DNA of 64,000 nucleotides from Paenibacillus marchantiae (GTDB lineage Bacteria > Bacillota > Bacilli > Paenibacillales > Paenibacillaceae): positions 496,001 through 560,000 of the forward strand of contig NZ_CP118270.1 of assembly GCF_028771845.1 (NCBI RefSeq). Reading direction: 5' to 3'. Below are positions 37,880 to 46,400 of the stretch, one piece after another; the stretch's first letter is position 1; each line of letters opens with the position of its first letter. The translations under genes and the position numbers were made by a program. The notes under the pieces are model-generated. The model saw nothing but the letters and a program-made list of their open reading frames with translations, was not told the origin of the DNA and made no database searches.

Positions 37880-38821
37880 TTATCTCCGCCCAGGCGATGG
37901 TTCAACAAAATACTCACGTTCCATCCACGCTTGCCAATCCGATGAATCTTCAGGCATAATCCACTGCGGATATCGTGCTTTCTCTGTACGCTCATAACCC
38001 TTGCCTCCAAGTACAAAACGCATATGCGGGAACTCGTCCACAATTCGCCCTATGAGTTGATCACACCGCTCAAGAAGTTCGGAACTAGTAACCGATAGAC
38101 AGACCAATCGGATGTTCTGCTCCCGGATAATTGGGAATAGCCCCTCTTCCGGTGTGTTGGCTCCGAGATAGAGCACTTCTGCACCATTTTTACGCATAAA
38201 CAGGGAGAACAACAATAATCCCACCTGATGATGCTCCCCTTCCGGGCACAAGGCCAGAACTTTGGGCAGATGCGGATAGATCGGGAACAGATGGAAAAAC
38301 TGATAAAAGCGCTGTGAGATCAGTTGTGTCATAAAATGCTCTTGAGCGACCGAAGCCCTGCCTTGCTCCCATGCATCCCCAACCCGAACCAGAATGGGCA
38401 CCAGCACATGATAAAACATGGAATCATATCCGTACATGGTGAAGCCAAAATCAATCAGACCATTGGCTCGTTCACCCTGAAAGTTGTATAGCGAGTCATA
38501 GATCTGATCGGCTATACGTACATAAGCCTCTTCCATCGTGGGTACTGGAGGCGTTAACGATGTAGGCACTGCAGCTTCATGTGAACTGGTTTTGTTCACC
38601 TTGAGCATACGTACTGCTTCCGAAATATTCGTCTGGTGCTGCTCCACCTGCTCTTTTAACCAGCGCAGATCTGCAACATTCTCTTCCGTGTACAAGCGAT
38701 AACCCGATTCCGTCCGCTCAGGGGTGACCGCACTGTACCGATTCTCCCAAGCCCGGAGCGTTACCGTCGGAATACCCAGCATGGCAGCGACTTGTTTGAT
38801 GGAATACACCTTATTACCCAC
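37880..38821 (-). CDS. MerR-family B12-binding regulator, CarH/LitR-like photoreceptor
   Basis: A 313-residue DNA-binding light sensor. Residues 1-75 form a MerR winged helix (YSIKQVAAMLGIPTVTLRAWENRY). A helical-bundle domain carries W151-x9-E161-H162, the W-x9-EH signature of adenosylcobalamin photoreceptors, and a Rossmann B12-binding domain has E196-x-H198-x-x-G, His198 being the expected lower ligand. In CarH/LitR proteins dark adenosylcobalamin tetramers repress carotenoid genes and light breaks the Co-C bond. The residue after the Trp, the His132 ligand in Thermus CarH, is Glu152. The GTG at 38821 with AGGAAAG is chosen, since upstream ATGs lie before the promoter. Confidence 0.88.
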   Translation of the reverse strand: MGNKVYSIKQVAAMLGIPTVTLRAWENRYSAVTPERTESGYRLYTEENVADLRWLKEQVEQHQTNISEAVRMLKVNKTSSHEAAVPTSLTPPVPTMEEAYVRIADQIYDSLYNFQGERANGLIDFGFTMYGYDSMFYHVLVPILVRVGDAWEQGRASVAQEHFMTQLISQRFYQFFHLFPIYPHLPKVLALCPEGEHHQVGLLLFSLFMRKNGAEVLYLGANTPEEGLFPIIREQNIRLVCLSVTSSELLERCDQLIGRIVDEFPHMRFVLGGKGYERTEKARYPQWIMPEDSSDWQAWMEREYFVEPSPGRR

Positions 38822-38901
38822 TTTCTTTCCTGAAATAGCCAGACTTTCGCAGGTTAAACGAATCCTTATCCCGTCTTTGTCAGGTATATGAAAATCCGAA
38901 C

Positions 38902-38934
38902 ATTCCACAAAAATAATACACTCATTATACACAA
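38902..38934 (-). promoter_or_regulatory. Putative CarH operator at its own promoter
   Basis: Plus-strand elements CACA (38906), TACA (38917) and TACA (38928) are spaced exactly 11 bases apart, the same phase rule as at the crt promoter, and overlap the -10 region of the regulator's promoter. This suggests autoregulation. Confidence 0.65.
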
Positions 38935-38952
38935 CGGTCATATGCATGTCGA
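38924..38952 (-). promoter_or_regulatory. Promoter of the CarH-like regulator gene
   Basis: Minus-strand -35 TCGACA (38947-38952), 17-base spacer, perfect -10 TATAAT (38924-38929). Transcription would start near 38917, which rules out the ATG codons at 38941-38947 as translation starts. Confidence 0.75.
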
Positions 38953-39070
38953 TTGAATCGATCGAAATGGTTTTGCCTTTCCTGACGACTTAAATAATCT
39001 GTCAGGCTCTCTGCGTCAATGTTGTCATCCGGGTGGTAATAGAAGTCAGCACGTTCAGAAAGGGGAGTTA

Positions 39071-40549
39071 TTGTTGTTTTCTTATCGCCGCCAGACATCA
39101 GACCGCAAGTCTTCACGCGGCAAATTTCCATACATACGAACAGGACTCGTCCTATTGGCACTATGGCTCATCGCCGTCATGCTCTATCAGACCTATAAAC
39201 CGTTACCATCCGGCATTGCCTATGAAAGTCCTGAATACCGGGTGGATCAGGTACAGTTTTTGCATGATCTGACCTATCCATCCGCTGATGGACAGATGGA
39301 GCACGAACAGCAGATCTTCCAGCGCATGCTTCAGGTTATCGAGGACGCGGAACAGTTCGTCGTCGTTGATATGTTTTTATTCAATAATTACCAGCACAAA
39401 GGTCAGCAATTTCCACCCATCAGCACAGAGTTTACGGAAACACTGGTTGCCAAAAAACTTCAGAAACCGGATATGGATATGTGGTTCATTACGGATGAAG
39501 TGAACACCAACTATAACTCCGCACCGAACCCGTTACTGGAGCAGATGAAGCAGGCCGGAATTCACGTGGTCATCACAGATGTGGACCCTTTACGTGACTC
39601 CACTCCTGTCTACTCTGCGGTCTGGCGCACCTTCTTCCAGTGGTTTGGACAATCCGGCAATGGCTGGATTCCGAACCTGATGGCAACCGATGGACCGGAT
39701 GTCACCGTGCGTTCCTACCTTAAGTTGCTCAATGTGAAGGCCAATCATCGCAAAGTGGTGGTCAGCGAGAAGACAGCTATTGTCTCCTCAGGCAATGTTC
39801 ATGATGCCAGTGCCTATCATTCGAACATTGCTTTTGAAATAACCGGACCAATCATCGGAGATATTCTTCAGTCCGAGCAGGCCGTACTAAACATCTCGGG
39901 TGGAGGTAAAATTCCTTCCTATACAGCTCCTACCACAGACCCGAATAAAGGAGATTTGCGAATTCGCTATCTGACCGAGGGCAAAGTGAATGACGCAGTG
40001 CTCCATGAGATTAATCAATCGGCAAAAGGTGACATCTTGTGGATGGGCATGTTTTACATCGCTTCACCCAAAGTACTGGATGCACTGCTCGAAGCCTCGA
40101 AACGGGGAACCGAGATACGGCTTGTACTCGACCCGAACGAAAATGCCTTTGGTCAGGAGAAGACTGGCATTCCCAATCGTCCTGTAGCTGCTGAGTTACA
40201 TGATAAATCGGATGGCAAAATCCAAATTCGCTGGTATAACACAACCAAGGAGCAATATCATACTAAGATGATGTACATTGCCAAAGCCACCGGGGATCAT
40301 ATCGTCCTTGGAGGATCGACCAACTTCACCCCCAGAAACATGAATGATTACAATCTGGAAAATGACCTCTGGGTTGCTGCACCACCAGACAACTCATTTA
40401 CTCATGATGTGGCGAATTATTTTGACCGGATATGGAATAATGAAGATGCCGAGTTCACCCTGAACCTGGATGAATTTCAGGAAAAGACTACATTTTTGAA
40501 AGAAATCGTATATAAGCTGCAACTGATTTTGGGTTTAACGACCTTCTAA
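39071..40549 (+). CDS. Phospholipase D-like domain protein
   Basis: A 492-residue membrane-anchored protein: basic N-terminus, one hydrophobic segment (LVLLALWLIAVMLYQ, about residues 26-40), then two PLD-like halves. The first half has NHRKVVVSEKTAIVSSGN, with Glu where the HxKx4D motif has Asp; the second has YHTKMMYIAKATGDHIVLGGSTNF, with Ala at that position. Such degenerate HKD motifs occur in non-cardiolipin-synthase PLD families, so activity is uncertain. The start is TTG (39071 or 39074) after GGGGAG. It is divergent from the CarH-like gene and followed by a terminator. Confidence 0.82.
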   Translation: MLFSYRRQTSDRKSSRGKFPYIRTGLVLLALWLIAVMLYQTYKPLPSGIAYESPEYRVDQVQFLHDLTYPSADGQMEHEQQIFQRMLQVIEDAEQFVVVDMFLFNNYQHKGQQFPPISTEFTETLVAKKLQKPDMDMWFITDEVNTNYNSAPNPLLEQMKQAGIHVVITDVDPLRDSTPVYSAVWRTFFQWFGQSGNGWIPNLMATDGPDVTVRSYLKLLNVKANHRKVVVSEKTAIVSSGNVHDASAYHSNIAFEITGPIIGDILQSEQAVLNISGGGKIPSYTAPTTDPNKGDLRIRYLTEGKVNDAVLHEINQSAKGDILWMGMFYIASPKVLDALLEASKRGTEIRLVLDPNENAFGQEKTGIPNRPVAAELHDKSDGKIQIRWYNTTKEQYHTKMMYIAKATGDHIVLGGSTNFTPRNMNDYNLENDLWVAAPPDNSFTHDVANYFDRIWNNEDAEFTLNLDEFQEKTTFLKEIVYKLQLILGLTTF

Positions 40550-40576
40550 TGGAAAATGAAATTCCAAGCATAAAGC

Positions 40577-40606
40577 CGCCTGTACACTATCGTGCAGGCG
40601 TTTTTT
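40577..40606 (+). terminator. Terminator of the PLD-like gene
   Basis: CGCCTG stem (40577-40582 with 40595-40600) around a short loop, followed by six T residues. Confidence 0.8.
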
Positions 40607-40611
40607 GTGCC

Positions 40612-40662
40612 TTGACAGGGAATGTAAAATGTGAAAATATAGGTTACCTAACGACCGTTAGG
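40612..40662 (+). promoter_or_regulatory. Promoter and TetR operator of the tetR-SMR operon
   Basis: A perfect -35 TTGACA at 40612-40617 is followed about 17-18 bases later by an AT-rich -10 (AAATAT/AATATA, 40635-40641). Directly downstream is the perfect palindrome CCTAACGACCGTTAGG (40647-40662), 7-bp arms around AC, 12 bases before the tetR ATG. Typical of an autorepressing TetR operator. Confidence 0.75.
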
Positions 40663-40674
40663 AAGGTGATATTG

Positions 40675-41298
40675 ATGACTGCACATTCGATTCGGGATGC
40701 AGCCCTGTTCCATTTTGCAAGAGATGGATATGAAGGAGCCTCCTTAAGAGCAATCGCTGACGAAGTCGGGATTAAAAAACCGTCTATATATGCACATTTT
40801 AGCGGCAAGGATGACCTGTTTTTGCAAACCCTTGCGCATGCGTTTAAGGATGTTCAGCGTCGAACGCTCGAATACTTCCGTGATCACGCCGATCTGCCAT
40901 TGGAACAAAGGTTGAAAGGTTTGCTGATATGGTTTGAGCAAGAGTATAACTGTAATGCCTCTGCCCGCTTTATGCTGCGTATGTGTTACTTCCCGCCGCT
41001 TTCGCTATATAGCGAAGTGATGGATTTAGTTTATCCGTTTCTGGACGGTATGGAGCGGTCACTGACACGACTGCTGCAAAGGGAGACGCGCAAGGGGGAA
41101 CTACAGGCTGTTCCAGCAGAACAAGCTGCGATTACTTATATGACTTTTCTCGATGGCATCACGGTTGAGATTATTTATGGAAGTTCACGTCGATACAGAA
41201 GACGGATTGAAGCTTCCTGGCCAGTCTACTGGCATGGCATTCATCATCTGAAACAAGAGGCACTGCCCGTTGTTTTGAAAGGAGATTCATCATCATGA
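40675..41298 (+). CDS. TetR/AcrR family regulator of the SMR pair
   Basis: A 207-residue repressor. The N-terminal helix-turn-helix is clear (IRDAALFHFARDGYEGASLR then AIADEVGIKKPSIYAHFSGK), and the C-terminal ligand-binding helices are divergent. The ATG at 40675 follows GGAAGGTG; an upstream open frame would cover the promoter and is not supported. Its stop overlaps the first SMR gene by four bases (ATGA), and a perfect palindrome sits between its promoter and start, so it probably represses its own operon until a cationic substrate of the pump is present. Confidence 0.9.
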   Translation: MTAHSIRDAALFHFARDGYEGASLRAIADEVGIKKPSIYAHFSGKDDLFLQTLAHAFKDVQRRTLEYFRDHADLPLEQRLKGLLIWFEQEYNCNASARFMLRMCYFPPLSLYSEVMDLVYPFLDGMERSLTRLLQRETRKGELQAVPAEQAAITYMTFLDGITVEIIYGSSRRYRRRIEASWPVYWHGIHHLKQEALPVVLKGDSSS

Positions 41299-41636
41299 AC
41301 CGCAACTGGTTATATGTATTTATCGGAGGACTCATTGAGATTGTATGGGTAAGTGGGCTGAAACACGCCTCTAATGTTTGGGAGTGGGCTTTGACGGCCC
41401 TAGCCATCATCCTGAGCTTTGGATTAATCATTGCTGCTTCCAAAAGATTGCCTGTGGGTACGGTGTATGCCGTATTTACGGGGATTGGTACTGCAGGTAC
41501 GGTACTGGCTGAAATGCTCCTATTTGGTGAAGCATTCTCACTTGCCAAGGTTTTGTTAATCGGCCTGTTGCTATGTGGTGTGATCGGACTGAAACTGGTC
41601 ACGGATCAACAATCGGCAAAAGGAGGTGAAGCATAA
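41295..41636 (+). CDS. SMR family efflux subunit, YkkC-like
   Basis: A four-helix small multidrug resistance protein of 113 residues. The membrane glutamate that binds substrate and protons is Glu15 in GGLIEIVWVSGLKHA; LPVGTVYAVFTGIGTAGTVL and VLLIGLLLCGVIGLKLVT match B. subtilis YkkC closely. YkkC pairs with YkkD as an obligate heterodimer; members of this type export guanidinium or quaternary cations. The ATG follows AAAGGAG and is coupled to the upstream tetR. The stop overlaps the next start. Confidence 0.9.
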   Translation: MNRNWLYVFIGGLIEIVWVSGLKHASNVWEWALTALAIILSFGLIIAASKRLPVGTVYAVFTGIGTAGTVLAEMLLFGEAFSLAKVLLIGLLLCGVIGLKLVTDQQSAKGGEA

Positions 41637-41950
41637 TGGCTTGGATGGCAATTGTGGGCGCAGGCATATGTGAAATTTTTGGCGTCATCGGCATTAATGG
41701 TGCTTCTACCCGAAAAGGCTGGCCTTATATCGTGCTCATGCTCGTATCGTTCGCATTCAGCTTCTCCCTGTTATCCTACGCGATGACTTCTATTCCCATG
41801 GGTACCGCGTATGCGGTGTGGACTGGAATCGGTACGGTGGGCAGTACGTTAACAGGTATGTTCCTGTTCGGTGAGCGGAAGGAAGCCAAGCGGCTGCTGT
41901 TTATTGCCATGATTTTGGTGGCGGCGATCGGATTGAAACTGATTACGTAA
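41636..41950 (+). CDS. SMR family efflux subunit, YkkD-like
   Basis: Partner of the previous gene, 104 residues with four helices. The key glutamate is Glu13 in GAGICEIFGVIG, and LLSYAMTSIPMGTAYAVWTG with MILVAAIGLKLIT are YkkD-like. The start follows AGGAGGTG. The pair is followed by a strong palindromic terminator at 41990-42036. No guanidine-I riboswitch, which controls ykkCD in B. subtilis, is visible; a TetR gene takes its place. Confidence 0.9.
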   Translation: MAWMAIVGAGICEIFGVIGINGASTRKGWPYIVLMLVSFAFSFSLLSYAMTSIPMGTAYAVWTGIGTVGSTLTGMFLFGERKEAKRLLFIAMILVAAIGLKLIT

Positions 41951-41989
41951 CGTAAATACCTCCATTATATATCTTCCATAATATTTAAT

Positions 41990-42036
41990 TATCCCAAAAA
42001 GACGACTTTCGATCAGAAAGTCGTCTTTTTGGGATA
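41990..42036. terminator. Perfect 21-bp palindromic terminator
   Basis: Arms at 41990-42010 and 42016-42036 are perfect complements around the loop GATCA, with a T-run inside each arm end (CTTTTTGGGATA), so it can work in either direction. Confidence 0.85.
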
Positions 42037-42089
42037 TGATGTAAGTAAGAAACCTCACCACACTCTGTTACGTAAGAAAGGAAGTCGTG

Positions 42090-42224
42090 ATGATGAAGAA
42101 ATGGTTCGCGCGTATGGGTTCATTTACCGGATATATCTTTCTGGTCGCTGTGGGAACCTTTTATTTGATTGCTCTTGTAGCTATTATTCTTCTAGCCATT
42201 TACGTCTTTAAAGGCGGATCATGA
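42090..42224 (+). CDS. Small membrane protein, 44 residues
   Basis: A short frame encoding MMKKWFARMGSF, a single hydrophobic helix (YIFLVAVGTFYLIALVAIIL region, residues 15-38) and the tail FKGGS. AAAGGAAG precedes the ATG pair at 42090/42093 with normal spacing. Basic N-terminus and non-polar helix suggest a membrane miniprotein with the C-terminus outside. No family is recognised. It lies between the SMR terminator and the RND pump regulator, in its own transcription unit or read from a weak promoter near the preceding terminator. Confidence 0.6.
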   Translation: MMKKWFARMGSFTGYIFLVAVGTFYLIALVAIILLAIYVFKGGS

Positions 42225-42381
42225 AATAGATCATACATATTGCAATGAACATTCGTCGCTCATATATACAGCCTTTACTGCGTCTGCATTACGTAGGAAA
42301 AATGCTCCAGTCCTCATATAGTACACCCTCTTCTTTTTCCATTTTTCTCCCATTTGAATTCCATTGTCTTTATCGTTTATA

Positions 42382-42409
42382 CTTGGTTTGACCCTAAAGT
42401 CAATTCAAG
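42382..42409 (+). promoter_or_regulatory. Inverted-repeat operator upstream of the RND regulator
   Basis: A two-part palindrome: TTGAC at 42388-42392 with GTCAA at 42399-42403 (6-base centre), extended by CTTG at 42382 and CAAG at 42406. It includes a -35-like TTGACC. It lies 38 bases before the TetR start and is a likely autoregulatory operator. Confidence 0.6.
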
Positions 42410-42447
42410 AACTCATAAGTTCCGCAGGTGAGGTGGATGTATCGTTA

Positions 42448-43395
42448 ATGAACCCTATCCATGAAATGAATGAGAAGAAAAAGCTCATTATTACCACAGC
42501 ACTCAAGCTGTTCTCAGCCAAAGGCAGTGCTGCAACCTCCATGCAGGAGATTGCAGAAATATGCGGGATGTCGAAAGGCAGCCTCTACCTCATGTTCAAA
42601 TCCAAAGAGGAATTAGAGGCCAGTACGATGGAGTACTGCATATTCACGCTCATGGACGAAATCTCCCAGATTGAACATGAAGCTGGGCTCACTTCGAGAG
42701 AACGTCTGCACAAGCAGATTGAAACACTGCTTGTCCATGTATCCGAGCTGAAAGAATTTTTACGCGTGCAAATGCGCAGCATGATGATGGATGAAGAGCA
42801 GCATCGCAAGGAAAAGTGCAAACCGAAAAACAAGGATCTGGAGATCCGTACCCTGCACTGGTTCAAGGACAAACTGGAGGATCTGTACGGACCGGAGATT
42901 GGACCCTATACCTTAGACCTTATTTTGCTCACGCATGGTCTGTTCCTCTCCTACATCAAAATCTGGTTTACGGAAATGCCTTCCCTTACCGTATCCAAGA
43001 TGGCAAGCAACATGCTGCAAACGATCGATTATGCAGCTCGCGGATTGCTCGATCAACGCCCTGCCCCTTTGGTTCCTTTGGAACATTGGCCAGCATGGAG
43101 CAGCGATTCAGATACAGATTCCACAATGATGCGTCATCCTATTCATATCATCAAACAGATGAAGGATATCATCTCTTCTGATATGCCTCCAGGGCAATTG
43201 CGCAATGACGCGTTGGAGACCATCGCCATCCTGAGACAGGAAATCATGGAATTCACACCGCGACGTGCCATTATTCTGGGCATGATGCGTAATTTGGATC
43301 ACATTCCTGTCATCCAGCCATTGCACTCCGAGCTTCAGCACATTATGGATGCCATGTATAGCCGGTTCATCCAGGCTGACTCGTCACAACAATAA
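42448..43395 (+). CDS. TetR family regulator (YerO-like) of the RND pump
   Basis: A 315-residue regulator. The N-terminal helix-turn-helix reads KKLIITTALKLFSAKGSAAT and MQEIAEICGMSKGSLYLMFK. The protein is longer than a normal TetR: about 100 extra C-terminal residues after the dimerisation region. B. subtilis YerO, next to the RND gene swrC (yerP), is similarly long and in the same context. The ATG at 42448 is the best start but its Shine-Dalgarno (GAGGTGG) is 11 bases away; GTG or other nearby starts are possible. It ends 40 bases before the RND gene. Confidence 0.85.
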   Translation: MNPIHEMNEKKKLIITTALKLFSAKGSAATSMQEIAEICGMSKGSLYLMFKSKEELEASTMEYCIFTLMDEISQIEHEAGLTSRERLHKQIETLLVHVSELKEFLRVQMRSMMMDEEQHRKEKCKPKNKDLEIRTLHWFKDKLEDLYGPEIGPYTLDLILLTHGLFLSYIKIWFTEMPSLTVSKMASNMLQTIDYAARGLLDQRPAPLVPLEHWPAWSSDSDTDSTMMRHPIHIIKQMKDIISSDMPPGQLRNDALETIAILRQEIMEFTPRRAIILGMMRNLDHIPVIQPLHSELQHIMDAMYSRFIQADSSQQ

Positions 43396-43435
43396 AGAAA
43401 TACAGGGAGAAACAGAGAGGAGAAGAAACCATCGT

Positions 43436-46400
43436 ATGAAAGGGATTATTAATTTTTCACTGAACAACAAGTTTGCGATCTGGATTCTGACCATCATCGT
43501 TTCCTTCGCCGGTTTGTACAGCGGACTGACGATGAAACAGGAGACCATACCAAACATCAATGTGCCATTCTTGAGTGTTACGGCCATTGATCCAGGGGCA
43601 GCTCCAGAAGGTATTGTCGAGGATGTCACCAAACCACTCGAACAGACCTTAAGAAATGTAGAGGGAATTAAGACACTCACCTCTACTTCCATGGAGAATG
43701 CTTCTTCCATCACCCTCGAATTTGATTATGGTACCGATCTGGACAACGCTACCGCAGCGGTACGCGAAGCACTGAATGAGGTGCAGTTGCCGGATGGTGT
43801 ACAGAAACCAACCATCTCGAAGTTCAGCATCAACTCCTTCCCGGTTGTCTCGCTCAGCTTGTCTGACAAGGACGGCGGCGATCTGGAACAATTGACTCGA
43901 CTGGTTGAAACGGATATCCAGCCTGCACTCGAAGATATTGACGGTGTAGCTCAAGTCCAAGTTTCGGGCCAATATGTTAAGGAAGTTCAACTGAAGTTTG
44001 ATCAGAAAAAAATGAATGAACTCGGTTTGACTGAAGATACAGTCAACGGCATCGTTCAAGGCTCTTCTGTCCGTGTACCACTCGGACTGTTCGAACTGGA
44101 CAAAGCACAGAAAGCTGTTGTTGTTGACGGTAATATCATCGATCTGGATGATCTGAAAAATCTCGCTATTCCGGTTGTACCAAGCGGTGCAGGAGCGGGC
44201 AGTGGTTCAGCCACAGCACCACAAGGCGCCGGCGCACAAGCTGGCGGGGCAGCTCAAGGCTCTGCACAAGATGCTGACCAGGCTGCAGGACAAGCCGCTG
44301 GCGGAAATGCCAGTGTGGGCAGTACTTCAGGTGCCGCTAACGCACCTGGAATCCCAACCGTTAAATTAAGCGAGATCGCCAAGATTGAAGTCATTGGCCA
44401 GGCGGAATCCATTTCCCGGACAGACGGTAAGGAATCCATCGGGATCTCCATCGTTAAGTCCAATGATGCCAACACCGTTGATGTCGTTAAGGCGGTTAAA
44501 GACAAAGCGGAAGAGTTGCAGACGCAGTTCAAAAACGCCGATTTGACTGTTTTGCTTGACCAAGGTAAACCTATCCAGGACTCCGTAAACACGATGCTGT
44601 TCAAAGCGATGTTTGGTGCTTTGTTCGCCATTTTGATCATTCTGTTGTTCCTGCGTGATATTCGCTCCACCATTATTTCCATTGTCTCCATCCCGCTCTC
44701 CTTGCTCATTGCATTGACAGCACTGAATATGATGGACATTACGCTGAACATGATGACCCTGGGTGCCATGACGGTCGCGATTGGACGGGTTGTCGATGAC
44801 TCCATCGTTGTTATCGAGAATATCTATCGCAGACTGACACTCAAGGGAGAGAAACTTAAAGGCCGTGATTTGATCCGGGAAGCTACCCGTGAAATGTTCA
44901 TTCCGATCCTTTCTTCCACGATCGTAACCATTGCGGTATTCCTGCCGCTGGCACTGGTGAGTGGTATGGTCGGTGAGCTGTTCATGCCATTTGCCTTGAC
45001 CATGGTCTTTGCTTTGCTGGCATCCCTGATTGTGGCTGTTACGATTGTACCGATGCTGGCACATACGCTGTTCCGCAAAGGTCTGAAGAACAAGCAGAAT
45101 CATGAGGAAAAACCAGGCAAGATGGCGGAGGGTTACAAACGTCTCTTGAACTGGACATTGTCTCACAAACTCATCACCGTCGGCGTTGCTGTATTGCTGC
45201 TCGTCGGCAGTTTGTTCCTGTATCCGTTCATCGGTGCAAGTTTCTTGCCGGAACAACAGGATAAATATGTGACCATTACGTATAGCCCGGAAACTGGAGC
45301 TTTGCGTGAAGATGTTGAAAAAGAAGCACTCGTAGCTGAGAAATGGTTGCTGACGCAGCCAGGTCTGGAGAAAATGCAGTATTCCATCGGCGGCAGCAAT
45401 CCACTGAGCAGCATGGGTGGAGGCAGCTCCAACTCTGCTCTCTTCTATATCGAATATAACGAAGATACGAAAGACTTTACAAAAGTGAAAGAACAGCTTG
45501 TGGAAGGTCTGAAGAAAGAAGTTACTGTAGGAACCTGGAATGAGCTTGATATGTCCGGGGGACTGGGAGGCAGCAGCTTGAGCCTTTCCATCTATGGTGA
45601 CAATGTAGATCAGATCAAACCTGTCTCGGATGAAATTCTGAAGCTGGTTGAAGCAGATACCGAATCTTTTGAAAAAGCCGACACTACGCTCTCTGATACC
45701 TACGGGCAATACACGCTCGTCGCGGATCAGGAAAAACTGAGCTCGCTCGGTCTGACTGCTGGCCAACTGGCTATGACGCTCAGCCCTGCACGTGAACGCC
45801 CTGTACTCACAGAAGTGGATATCGAAAACAAAACGTATAAAGTCTATGTAGAGACTGACAAAAAGACATTCACCAGCATTGCTGATATTGAAAACGAAAA
45901 AGTTACTTCACCACTCGGCATTGAAGTACCAATCAAAGATGTCGCGAAAGTGGAAGAAGGCACTTCACCGAACTCCATCATGCGTATTGATGGCAAAGTC
46001 GTTGTGCAGGTATCAGCCAACATCTTAGCTTCCGATGTACAAAAAGCATCATCAAACTTGCAGGCGAACATCGACAAACTGGATCTGCCAGATGGAGTTG
46101 AAGTGAAGTTTGGCGGTACAACCGAACAGATTAATGATACGTTTACCCAACTTGGTCTGGCCATGCTGGCAGCCATTGCGATTGTATACTTTGTGCTTGT
46201 TGTTACGTTCGGCGGTGGACTGGCGCCATTTGCCATCCTGTTCTCCCTGCCATTTACCGTCATTGGTATTATGGTCGGCCTGTTCGTAGCTGGTGGTACG
46301 CTTGACGTATCTGCCATGATGGGTGGACTGATGCTGATCGGGATCGTGGTCACCAACGCCATCGTCTTGATCGACCGTGTTATTCACAAGGAAAAAGAGG

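Noticed and set aside
38822..38947. 42-residue N-terminal extension of the CarH-like regulator
   Set aside because: The ATG codons lie upstream of the predicted transcription start and lack a ribosome binding site; the GTG at 38821 has one.
38925..39161. Minus-strand frame of 78 codons upstream of the CarH-like gene
   Set aside because: It covers the regulator's promoter and the 5' end of the PLD-like gene, and has no suitable start site.
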